NCBI GenBank assembly: GCA_040758475.1
Contig: JBFLVN010000086.1
Span: 1-13,222 of the forward strand
From: JBFLVN01 sp040758475
GTDB lineage: Bacteria > JAGRBM01
Direction: 5' to 3'
DNA: 13,222 bases
The notes beneath the pieces are model-generated. The model was not told the origin of the DNA. It saw nothing but the letters and a program-made list of their open reading frames with translations, and ran no database searches. How positions within the stretch are numbered: the first letter of the stretch is position 1; every line of letters begins with the position of its first letter. Shown here piece after piece: positions 1-6,578 of this stretch. The position numbers and the translations under genes are program-made.

Positions 1-1214
1 TTTCCAAAATTTTCCGGGGTCAGAGGTTCCTGCATATCGTCCAGTTTGAACTGAATCGGCCTGTCCCCCGGCTCGATCGCCATTTTGTTTTTGTGGGAGA
101 GAATCGGCCCCACAAGCCCCGCAGCTCCTCCGATCGCCGCTCCTTGGGCAGCGTCCCCCAAATCACCTCCAGAGCGAAGAAAATCCTCAGCGCCTCCAGT
201 CATTGCTCCACTCAAAGTAGAACCAACGATCTTTCCAGCCAGTCCGGGACCCAATTGAAACCCTGGCGCATAACTGAAGGGACTCAGGACGGCCCCTCCG
301 GCGATATTCCCAATGCTGGCAGCAGGACCGGCTTTCTGGGCTTCTCTGTATTCCTGTTCCACGAAATCGCTGCCGAAGAGCTTGTTCCGGATGTCCCTCG
401 CCAGCGCGTTCCTTTGCTCCTCCGGCATTCCCCAAAGAAACCCGACGCCCTTCATGGCCGTTTCGGTCGCGCCGCCATACAGCTGGTTCATGTTCCTTCC
501 CACGCCGATGGCAGCGCGGGCAATGGGATTCGTATCCCCATAAAGCCCGCGTCTTTCTCTTTGCTGCTGTTCCCAGAGTTGACGTTCGCGTTCCCGGCGC
601 TCCCGAAGAATGTTTTCAATGTTTTCGTAATCCCGGCGGAGCGCCAGAGCGTCTTCCCGAGACATTTCTTCGCCAACACGATTCAAGGAAATAATCGATT
701 TTCCATCGCTTCCCAAAGAAATCCCATTGCGTGCGATGAAAGATTCAATTTCTTGGCGGCGATCGAATTCCTCTCGCGCCATGGGAGTTTTTAGTGGAGT
801 CCGATTCTGGGATTGCTGCTCCAAATCCCGCTCCCTACGGAGAAGGGCCAGGATTTGGGGCGCTTTTCTTGAAATAGCCTCCTGATCTTCCAAAGGGACT
901 TGCGGGCTGACGGTCGTAAAACTGCTTCCATCAGGGGAAAGCTGATATTGATAACGGTCCCTCAATTGGCGGGCCTCGGAAGGAGGCTTTGCATCCGGTG
1001 GCGCCGTTAGCGATCCACGCGCGTAATCGTTGGATGAGCCGGGCACCCGCTGAGGGTGGTTCGACATCAGGTGCAGCGTCAGGTTGCCCCTGTTGGCTTG
1101 GAACTCAAGCTTCTCCACAGGAGAAAGCGTTCGGCCGGGGCGGACGTTACCGTTTTCATCGAGATAGGCGTTCGTCCGGGCGGCGAGCCGGGACATGGAG
1201 CGTGGGGATGGCAT
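1..1214 (-). CDS. Large phage protein, candidate internal virion/ejection protein (partial, N-terminal 404 codons)
   Basis: Reading the minus strand from ATG at 1214 gives an open frame with no stop down to base 1, so the gene continues off the left edge. GAAAGGA lies 6 bases before the ATG. The visible protein begins MPSPRSMSRLAARTNAY. A polar, charged region follows, with a strongly charged helical stretch near residues 175-225 (rich in R, E and Q, e.g. RERRERERQLWEQQQRERR) that looks like a coiled coil. Residues about 290-385 are rich in Gly and Ala with small hydrophobic residues (AGPAASIGNIAGGAVL, GAAIGGAAGLVGPIL), as in membrane-inserting or glycine-zipper segments. Large proteins of this type near the end of podovirus structural operons often act as internal virion or ejection proteins, sometimes with enzyme domains further on. 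That role is inferred from position and composition. A tape-measure-like or polyvalent protein is the alternative. I recognise no catalytic motif in the visible part. Confidence 0.72.
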   Translation of the reverse strand, partial: MPSPRSMSRLAARTNAYLDENGNVRPGRTLSPVEKLEFQANRGNLTLHLMSNHPQRVPGSSNDYARGSLTAPPDAKPPSEARQLRDRYQYQLSPDGSSFTTVSPQVPLEDQEAISRKAPQILALLRRERDLEQQSQNRTPLKTPMAREEFDRRQEIESFIARNGISLGSDGKSIISLNRVGEEMSREDALALRRDYENIENILRERRERERQLWEQQQRERRGLYGDTNPIARAAIGVGRNMNQLYGGATETAMKGVGFLWGMPEEQRNALARDIRNKLFGSDFVEQEYREAQKAGPAASIGNIAGGAVLSPFSYAPGFQLGPGLAGKIVGSTLSGAMTGGAEDFLRSGGDLGDAAQGAAIGGAAGLVGPILSHKNKMAIEPGDRPIQFKLDDMQEPLTPENFG

Positions 1215-1323
1215 AAGGGTTCCTTTCTATTCGGTGAAGGACGGAAAGAGCCGGGGGGTGAAGGCAAAAATCGAAGAAAGAAGGAAAATTTAAGACTGCG
1301 GGACAAACGAGGGAAACGAATGA

Positions 1324-2274
1324 TTAATGCTCTGAAAGTTGAAGCAACTTTCTCGCCAATTCTTGCCGGAGATCGGGCCGGAGGTTGTACTTGAGCGCCT
1401 GCTGGTAAGCCTCCTTCGCTTTACCAAATTCGCCGAGCCGCCCGTAAACTTCTCCCAATAAGAAGAAGGCATGCGGGTCGGAAGGAGACATTTGAATCAT
1501 CTGTTGAATAGTGACGAGGGCTTCCGAAACCTGCCCGGCTTTCAGAAGGGCCGAAGCGAGCATCTTGCGATATTCCGCGTTTTGCGGAGCCCGTTCGATG
1601 GCTGCGCGGAAGGACTTGGCCGCTTCCAGATGATTCCCTTGAGCCAGGAAGACGAAACCCGAGTCAGCCCAGGCCTCGGGGCTTTCAGGCTTTATGGCAA
1701 CGGCCCGCTCGGCGAATGAAACAGCGCTGTCGAAGTTCTGCTTCATGGCCAGAATCCGGGCGTACTGGCCGAGGGCGTGCACGTCTGTCGGATTAGCTTT
1801 TGCCCTTGCCTCGAAAACAGCGGCTACGGAGTCAATGCTAACGGCCCCGTAATCGATAACAAGATTGAAGAGGTTCTCCGCGGCTCGGTCGTGCGCCGGG
1901 TGGATCTCCAGGGCCCGCAAGAATTCTTCCTCTGCCCGGCCCGGTTCTCCCGCGAGCAAAAGCGCCGTTCCCAGGCAATTCCTCAGGGGCGCATCGTCCG
2001 GCTGGACTCCGATGCCTTTTTGAAGCCACTCCGCCGCGCGAGGCGCGTCTCCCTTGAGCATCAGGGCTTTCCCAAGGGAGCAGTAGGCGGGGCCATAAGC
2101 GGGATCGGCCGCGATCGCCCGTTCGTACTCGGCGATGGCGGATTCAATATTCCCTTCCGCCTTGAAGCGGTCACCGGACTCGGTATGGCGCACAGCAGCG
2201 CTGCAAGCGGAGAAGAGAAGCAGCGGAAAAACGGCTCCAAACAACCAGGGGCACCACTTTGCTGCACGGCCCAT
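1324..2274 (-). CDS. TPR-repeat lipoprotein
   Basis: A 316-aa protein. The start at 2274 is chosen because GGAGG lies about 5-6 bases upstream and a signal peptide begins right there; an in-frame ATG at 2367 would run back into the preceding gene. Residues 1-24 are a lipoprotein signal: a basic start (MGRAAK), a hydrophobic core (FGAVFPLLL) and the lipobox FSAC, with C24 as the expected lipidated residue (F at -3 is less usual). From residue 30 to the end there are about eight tetratricopeptide-type helical repeats, with the typical A..Y..A....P spacing, e.g. AIAEYERAIAADPAYGPAY and FGKAKEAYQQALKYN. TPR arrays are protein-binding scaffolds. A lipoprotein of this kind would sit in the inner or outer membrane facing the periplasm. 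It starts 25 bases after the zinc-ribbon gene and is read with the phage genes, so it may be a cargo gene acting on the host envelope. The partner and function are unknown. Confidence 0.88.
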   Translation of the reverse strand: MGRAAKWCPWLFGAVFPLLLFSACSAAVRHTESGDRFKAEGNIESAIAEYERAIAADPAYGPAYCSLGKALMLKGDAPRAAEWLQKGIGVQPDDAPLRNCLGTALLLAGEPGRAEEEFLRALEIHPAHDRAAENLFNLVIDYGAVSIDSVAAVFEARAKANPTDVHALGQYARILAMKQNFDSAVSFAERAVAIKPESPEAWADSGFVFLAQGNHLEAAKSFRAAIERAPQNAEYRKMLASALLKAGQVSEALVTIQQMIQMSPSDPHAFFLLGEVYGRLGEFGKAKEAYQQALKYNLRPDLRQELARKLLQLSEH

Positions 2275-2299
2275 CGCCCACCTCCGGCAGAAACATACA

Positions 2300-2674
2300 T
2301 CATACAACAGTTTCACATTTTCTGCACCGGAAATAACACCCGGTCTCATCTTCGATGTATTCATCACCGCAGGGGCAATTGGGCCACGTTCCAGACGGGG
2401 GTTCCTGTCCCGGCTTTGGTTTCGAAGGTGGCCGGGGAGGCGGCTTGGGTGGGGGCTGTTTGTCCGCTTGTAATTGCTGCAAGCGGGTCAGCACCGCTTT
2501 CCCATGGGTGTTAATAAACTCCCAGTCTTCGTCGTCCCCGTCCCAGGCTTCGCTCCGGGTCGTAAAGCCCCTGCCATCGGCGGTTAGGCGCAGGCCATTA
2601 TCGGAGATGATCCTTTCCACGCGCTCCGAAAAGCTGGGGCCGGTAAATGAAACGAATGATTCACGCGATTTCAT
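2300..2674 (-). CDS. Small zinc-ribbon protein with proline-rich linker
   Basis: A 124-aa protein of unknown function. Residues 1-70 form a polar domain (MKSRESFVSFTGPSFSERVE...). A Pro/Lys-rich linker follows at about residues 73-95 (PPPKPPPRPPSKPKP). The C-terminus is cysteine-rich: CPCG, then about a dozen residues on, GCYFRCRKCE. The spacing of the cysteine pairs fits a zinc-ribbon or rubredoxin-like knuckle, so zinc binding is likely but inferred. The ribosome binding site is weak (a GAGA 5-6 bases before the ATG), unlike most neighbours. The gene lies 42 bases after the 230-aa gene and 25 before the TPR lipoprotein, on the same strand. Zinc ribbons in small phage proteins often bind nucleic acid or other proteins; nothing here decides which. 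Confidence 0.75.
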   Translation of the reverse strand: MKSRESFVSFTGPSFSERVERIISDNGLRLTADGRGFTTRSEAWDGDDEDWEFINTHGKAVLTRLQQLQADKQPPPKPPPRPPSKPKPGQEPPSGTWPNCPCGDEYIEDETGCYFRCRKCETVV

Positions 2675-2716
2675 AATTATCTCTGTCTATAGTTGAAGAG
2701 CGGAAAGGACCGGGGC

Positions 2717-3409
2717 TCATCGCCGCTTGAACGGAGAGAGATACGAGTACCGGGGCTCTTGGGGAGATCTTGTCCCGAAGTATCCGCCCGTGGGACCTGG
2801 GTCGAAGGGACCCAGAACTCCCCTTGGAAGTCCGGGCCGCGGCGCGTTCAGAAGGGCCTCTCGCCTTTTGCGCCTGGCCATTTCGGCCCGCGCGCTCATC
2901 TCCTGGGCGCCGTAGTAACCTTCGATGGCGCCGCTGATGGGCCGCCCGATCCGGGTTTCCCCGAGGAATCCCGAAAGGCCCGAAAGCGCCGGATCACGTT
3001 CCGGCGGAAGCTCTTCCGGATCGATGCCTTCCTCAAGGAGCCGCTCTCGTTCTTCCGCCGCTTCTCGCGCGCCGGAGAATCCCTCCATGGCGCCCACGAT
3101 GGGCCGGCCGATCTTCGTGCTGCCGAGAGCCCCCTTGAACGCGCTCATCCAAGGCGAATCGGAGGGCCCTGCCAAACCCTTGCTGACATCAGGGAGAGAA
3201 TCTCTTGCATCCGCTCCTACGGCGGAATCACCAAAAGAAAAATCCGGCCTCGGGTTTGAAGCCCCGGCGACACTAGACATGCCAGATTTCAGGAGTGATG
3301 AAAGGCCGCCACCAGCTGAAGCCCCATCTCCGTCAGCCGCGCCTGCCATAGCCGCCATTTCCGGCGGGATTCCCATCGCCATCATCATGAATGATTTAAG
3401 AAACCCCAT
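2717..3409 (-). CDS. Phage protein with duplicated IGRPI-G-A-EG motif, possible minor/internal virion protein
   Basis: A 230-aa protein of no family I recognise. GGAGGT lies 7 bases before the ATG, and the gene starts 29 bases after the 400-aa gene. The N-terminus is Met/Ala/Gly-rich (FMMMAMGIPPEMAAMAGAA), with a hydrophobic, perhaps membrane-active character. The central part carries two copies of one unit, at residues about 93-116 and 147-170: TKIGRPIVGAMEGFSGARE and TRIGRPISGAIEGYYGAQE, with 13 of 19 identical. A charged linker with EERERLLEE lies between them. The C-terminal 40 residues are Pro/Gly-rich and basic. The Gly/Ala spacing resembles a glycine zipper. Its position among candidate ejection genes suggests an internal virion protein, but this is inference. 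Confidence 0.78.
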   Translation of the reverse strand: MGFLKSFMMMAMGIPPEMAAMAGAADGDGASAGGGLSSLLKSGMSSVAGASNPRPDFSFGDSAVGADARDSLPDVSKGLAGPSDSPWMSAFKGALGSTKIGRPIVGAMEGFSGAREAAEERERLLEEGIDPEELPPERDPALSGLSGFLGETRIGRPISGAIEGYYGAQEMSARAEMARRKRREALLNAPRPGLPRGVLGPFDPGPTGGYFGTRSPQEPRYSYLSPFKRR

Positions 3410-3438
3410 GGTCTTTTACCTCCATCGATATACCTGGA

Positions 3439-4641
3439 TCAGATGAACGCTTTGACCCAGTCCAACGCACCCGGATTGCTCTTCGTCGTCGTCGTCCCAC
3501 CCCAATCACCGGTCGTGATGAGATTGAGGAAGTTGGAGACGTTCTTGTAGGGCAGTTGTTCCCGCTCGGAGTAGAGGTCCATGATGGCTCCAAGTTCCTT
3601 CTGCGCCTGGTCCTGACGCTGCGCTCCAAATCCAAGGAGCCGGTCCACGTCGGCATAATCCTGCTCGGCGAACTGGGGCGCCATCCCGAGGGATTGGAGC
3701 TGGCGGTCGCGCTCGCTCTGGTAGTTCTGGCCGTAGATTTCGTTGGCCAGGCCGCCCAGTTCCCGCGAAAGCGTTCCCAGGTGGGCACCCGAACCTGAAC
3801 GGCCGAGTTGCGAGGCCTGCTGGTTCACCCGGCTCGAAACCTGATCGGCCATCTGATTGTACGTGGCGTTCAGGAACGGATTGGCGTAGGGCGAAAGGTA
3901 ATTGCCCTGGAGCGTGTTCATCAGGTTCTGGTTGGCGGCCCCCATGACGGGCGATCCTTGAAGGGCCCGCATGGCGCCAAGCTGAAGACCCATTTCCGTC
4001 TCCGGCGAGAAATCCGCCACCCGGTCGTAGGCATAAGGTTGGGGACCGCCCGCTGCCAACCGCATGGCCGGTTCCGTCCCGTACCAAGAGGGGAGAAAGC
4101 TTCCCTGACCCCAGGACTGGTTGTAATCCGCTCCCGAGCCCATGGGCTGCATGTAATTCTGATTGGCCCACGGCTGCGGGGCATTCGTGAATCCACCGCC
4201 CGCCAGCCCCTGAAGACCGCCCGTGTACGGTCCCGGAGGGTTCCCCACGCCGTTTCCAGGGACGAAGTAATTGTACAGAAGCCCCGTTCCTTGTCCTTGA
4301 GTGGCGCCGGGCTGGGTATAGAGCCTGCCTTCCAAGCCATACTGTTGAGCATTATTCCCAGCGACGTAGTAATCTGGCTTAGTTAATCTGTCATTAAATG
4401 AAAATTGTGAAGGATCAATAATTCCGGCTTCCTTGAATTGCTGAAATTGGCTTTTGGAAAGCCGTTGGCCCGGAACAATGAAATTCGGAGCGTACCCGGC
4501 CAAGTCTCCAGGACGAAAGCCGGAATACTTCCCCGAAGCTGGATTAACCTGCATCAACTTGGAAATATCCCGGTAAGCCCCTTGGAGGTAGTCCCCTTGG
4601 GGAGCCCAGGGAGTCTCTATTTGTTTGGAAGAACCACCCAT
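3439..4641 (-). CDS. Gly/Gln/Asn-rich phage protein, candidate DNA-ejection/internal virion protein
   Basis: A 400-aa protein with a strong ribosome binding site (AAAGGAG 8 bases before the ATG). It begins MGGSSKQIETPWAPQGDYL, a GGSS...PW..Q..YL type of opening I associate with podovirus proteins encoded after the tail-hub genes. The middle (residues about 100-200) is low-complexity, rich in Gly, Pro, Asn, Gln and Tyr. The C-terminal half is helical, with SPYANPFLNATYNQMADQV at 250-268, GRSGSGAHLGTLSRELGGLA at 280-299 and NYQSERDRQLQSLGMAPQ at 306-323. No cysteine is present. Its place beside other disordered or helical proteins fits an internal virion or ejection protein. The alternative is a tail-tip or needle-like protein. 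A short AT-rich patch interrupts the N-terminal part of the gene. Confidence 0.8.
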   Translation of the reverse strand: MGGSSKQIETPWAPQGDYLQGAYRDISKLMQVNPASGKYSGFRPGDLAGYAPNFIVPGQRLSKSQFQQFKEAGIIDPSQFSFNDRLTKPDYYVAGNNAQQYGLEGRLYTQPGATQGQGTGLLYNYFVPGNGVGNPPGPYTGGLQGLAGGGFTNAPQPWANQNYMQPMGSGADYNQSWGQGSFLPSWYGTEPAMRLAAGGPQPYAYDRVADFSPETEMGLQLGAMRALQGSPVMGAANQNLMNTLQGNYLSPYANPFLNATYNQMADQVSSRVNQQASQLGRSGSGAHLGTLSRELGGLANEIYGQNYQSERDRQLQSLGMAPQFAEQDYADVDRLLGFGAQRQDQAQKELGAIMDLYSEREQLPYKNVSNFLNLITTGDWGGTTTTKSNPGALDWVKAFI

Positions 4642-4666
4642 GTTCGTGTCTCCTTTGCTTTAGAAA

Positions 4667-5110
4667 TTAGAACTTGCGTTGCCCGGCCTTGCCGCCGGCG
4701 GCTTGCGAAAAAGGTTTTTGAACGGACGGTCCCGGATTCATTTGTCCCGGAACGCCTGGAAGCCCTGCCCCCCATCCGGGCCTCTGCCCCCAAGGGGTTG
4801 GAGGCCGCCCGGGTGTCATTCCCGGCCTGTTCACCGCAAACCCCGGATCAATGGGAGAAACCGGTCCTGGCGAGGGAGAGGCGCCCCACCCCGGCTTTTG
4901 AATCGCCGGAGAGGGGGCCTGCGGCGGAGCCATCGCTTGCCCTTTCCAGGGGTTTATGGATGGAAATGGCTGAGTAACGGGTCCAACCAGGCCGCCACCT
5001 GCGCTGGGAGCAGCGGGATTCATCGCGCCGAGCACCCCGGCGATGCCGCCTGGACGCGCGGGATTCACGACAGGCTGGATGGCTTGCGAGATGGCTGGCT
5101 TGGCACCCAT
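4667..5110 (-). CDS. Proline/glycine-rich disordered phage protein
   Basis: A 147-aa protein, about 21 % proline (31 residues) and rich in Gly, Ala and Gln, with no cysteine and few charged residues. It is expected to be largely disordered. PGWGA occurs twice (residues 73-77 and 111-115) and QKP twice (71 and 131). The ATG at 5110 follows the stop of the GNAT-like gene after one base (TGACATG), and AAAGGAG stands 7 bases before it, so translation is probably coupled. The next gene starts 25 bases after its stop. The function is unknown. The setting suggests a minor or internal virion component, or a linker between virion parts. Confidence 0.72.
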   Translation of the reverse strand: MGAKPAISQAIQPVVNPARPGGIAGVLGAMNPAAPSAGGGLVGPVTQPFPSINPWKGQAMAPPQAPSPAIQKPGWGASPSPGPVSPIDPGFAVNRPGMTPGRPPTPWGQRPGWGAGLPGVPGQMNPGPSVQKPFSQAAGGKAGQRKF

Positions 5111-5111
5111 G

Positions 5112-5606
5112 TCATATCTCCTTTACGTATTCGACGTAGTGAGGCTTGAAACCAATTTCTTCGACGCGCCTGGAAAATGCTTTTCCGCTCCGCGTTTTTT
5201 CCCGGGCGGAATAGAAAACCACTCGCTTGCAACCCACGCTCCGGCCGTATTCCTCGAACGTGGGCAGGCCGTCCTTGAGGAAATCCCCCCCGGCGTGGGG
5301 AGCGATCCAGACGAGATAGAGAAGAAGCTCGCTCCAGAAATTCCCTGGGACGACCTGTGTCACGGCGAAGCCCACGAGTTTCTCTCCCGAGAGGCCGAGC
5401 CAGAGGAGCTTTCCCCCCGTGGCCAGGTCCCGGAGGACGCTCTCTGGCGAAGCTTCGCCGCGCCCCCCTTCCAGGCATTCAGCAACGCCCGGGGCGACGA
5501 GGGGCCAGACTCTTCCGAGCTGAACCGGCTGGATGGGAAGGAACTCGAATTTCGGAGCCGGATTCCCGGCTGGTTTTTCCAGGGGCATGATCTTGGCTTG
5601 TTTCAT
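5112..5606 (-). CDS. GNAT-fold (acetyltransferase-like) phage protein
   Basis: A 164-aa protein. The start at ATG 5606 (MKQAK) is chosen because GAGGG lies about 8 bases upstream. The only longer option is a TTG at 5627 that overlaps the preceding gene and has no ribosome binding site. The central part reads as the strands of a GNAT fold: KLLWLGLSGEKLVGFAVTQV (66-85), then SELLLYLVWIAPHAGGDFLK (92-111), then a helix and CKRVVFYSAREK (126-137). The end, FSRRVEEIGFKPHYVEYVKE, resembles the usual last GNAT strands. The acetyl-CoA loop (Q/RxxGxG/A) is not clearly present; HAGGDF is the nearest match. Activity is therefore doubtful, and a structural role like that proposed for GNAT-like internal proteins of T7-type phages is possible. 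It sits between small tail-associated genes and the Pro-rich gene. Confidence 0.72.
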   Translation of the reverse strand: MKQAKIMPLEKPAGNPAPKFEFLPIQPVQLGRVWPLVAPGVAECLEGGRGEASPESVLRDLATGGKLLWLGLSGEKLVGFAVTQVVPGNFWSELLLYLVWIAPHAGGDFLKDGLPTFEEYGRSVGCKRVVFYSAREKTRSGKAFSRRVEEIGFKPHYVEYVKEI

Positions 5607-5616
5607 GTTTTCACCC

Positions 5617-6054
5617 TCAGATGCCAAAGCGGACGGCCACGAACAGCCAATCCCAGTTCGCGGGAGTCACTACGAAAGCGGTCCCCGTATCTTCCCGGAC
5701 GATTTCCACGGCAAGGGTCCCATAGCGGATATTGAGCTGTGTCGATGTCCTTCCAATGGAGAGCCCCCTGGCCGCTCCCGTGGCGCCGTCGCTGTAGAGA
5801 ATCTGGTCGCCCACTTCGTAACTTCCTTCCGCCGTGTCGCATTCGAGCCAGCACTGAACCAGATCGGGAACGCCACCGAGGTTGTGGGTAAGGGTCAGGG
5901 AACCACCCAGGCTGTAGTTCTGGGCGGGGCTCCGGTAGACCTGGAGGCGGCGCCGGAGAGGAGCGAGGGACGAAGGGACAATCCCGTGAGCCTCTTCCCT
6001 TCGCGGGAAAAAACGATCCAGGAAAGCCAGGGGACTGGTAAAGCGCCGGGCCAT
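5617..6054 (-). CDS. Small beta-rich phage structural protein
   Basis: A 145-aa protein. Its ATG overlaps the stop of the previous gene by one base (TGATG), and AGGGGG stands about 7 bases upstream. After a basic N-terminus (to about residue 38), it shows the pattern SPAQNYSLGGSLTLTHNLGG (42-61), then VPDLVQCWLECDTAEGSYEVGDQI, then alternating hydrophobic beta strands to the end. The motif 'THNLGxxPdlV...LeC.TAE.gY..GD' is one I know from small phage proteins encoded near tail and fibre genes, where the strands form a beta sandwich. It is likely a virion appendage or tail-associated protein; no enzymatic residues are seen. The exact role is unknown. Confidence 0.78.
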   Translation of the reverse strand: MARRFTSPLAFLDRFFPRREEAHGIVPSSLAPLRRRLQVYRSPAQNYSLGGSLTLTHNLGGVPDLVQCWLECDTAEGSYEVGDQILYSDGATGAARGLSIGRTSTQLNIRYGTLAVEIVREDTGTAFVVTPANWDWLFVAVRFGI

Positions 6055-6383
6055 CAGAGGTCCCCCTCGAAGCCGGTGGCGACGAAGGAGAAATTGGCCG
6101 TCGACGCCCTCACGAGGAACGAGAGGCCCGCGTCCACGGGGAAGGGGCCGAGCTGGAGGGACTCGTTGGGCCCGAGCGCCGTGTCGTATTCGACGTAGTC
6201 CTCGTTCGCCACGCTCCCGATGGCGCCGTCCACGAGAGCGACGCGAAAGGTCCCGCTCGAAGAACCCCGGTTGCAGGCCGTCACCGACACGGTGGCTTGC
6301 TTGCCTGTGGGGACTTGATAGAGGCTCGTGTCCGTCGTGGCCGACGGGGCTACCGCACCCAAACGTTTCGATTTAATCGCCAT
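6054..6383 (-). CDS. Small beta-sandwich phage protein
   Basis: A 109-aa protein of unknown function, starting 3 bases after the stop of the 63-aa gene (TGAACTATG) and overlapping the next gene by one base. The ribosome binding site is weak, so translation may depend on coupling to the gene before it. The sequence is nearly all beta strands: TDTSLYQVPTGKQATVSVTA, GTFRVALVDGA, NESLQLGPFPVDAGLSFLVR, ANFSFVATGFEGDL. It resembles an immunoglobulin-like or jelly-roll fold. Proteins of this length and look occur beside the tail-hub genes of many podoviruses and are taken to be tail or capsid accessory proteins. It may be a partner of the 145-aa beta-rich protein next to it. Confidence 0.75.
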   Translation of the reverse strand: MAIKSKRLGAVAPSATTDTSLYQVPTGKQATVSVTACNRGSSSGTFRVALVDGAIGSVANEDYVEYDTALGPNESLQLGPFPVDAGLSFLVRASTANFSFVATGFEGDL

Positions 6384-6386
6384 AGT

Positions 6387-6578
6387 TCACCATTGCCCTA
6401 GGAAGTAAGTGACGTCCGGGCGGGAAGCGCCCAGGTTCAAGATATTTTCGAGGTGCTCCAGGTGCTCCGCCAGGCGCGTCTGGAGGTCGGATACCGCGCG
6501 GACCGTCTGCTCCACGTGGACTTTCGTGTCCGCGTGGGTAAGCGGAGGACTGGGAGCGAGTTTTCGCTGCGTCGCCAT
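6387..6578 (-). CDS. 63-aa coiled-coil phage protein
   Basis: A very small gene whose ATG directly follows the stop of the tail-hub gene (TAGATG). GGGAGG lies 6 bases upstream, inside the end of that gene. The middle of the protein (VEQTVRAVSDLQTRLAEHLEHLENIL) has regular hydrophobic spacing, suggesting one coiled-coil helix of about 30 residues. The ends (MATQRKLAPSPPL and SRPDVTYFLGQW) look unstructured. It is too small for an enzyme and has no membrane segment. Tight coupling to the hub gene and the strong ribosome binding site support it as real. It may be a small tail-joint or assembly protein, but I recognise no family. Confidence 0.65.
   Translation of the reverse strand: MATQRKLAPSPPLTHADTKVHVEQTVRAVSDLQTRLAEHLEHLENILNLGASRPDVTYFLGQW

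Noticed and set aside
93..794. A 233-codon open frame on the plus strand near the left edge.
   Set aside because: It is antisense to the continuous minus-strand frame that has a ribosome binding site and virion-like composition.
1314..2660. A 13-base repeat GAAACGAATGATT near 1314 and near 2648.
   Set aside because: About one such match is expected by chance in a window of this length, so it is not evidence for an attachment site.
5112..5627. A longer GNAT-like protein starting at 5627.
   Set aside because: That start is TTG, overlaps the previous gene and has no ribosome binding site, while ATG 5606 has GAGGG at good spacing.
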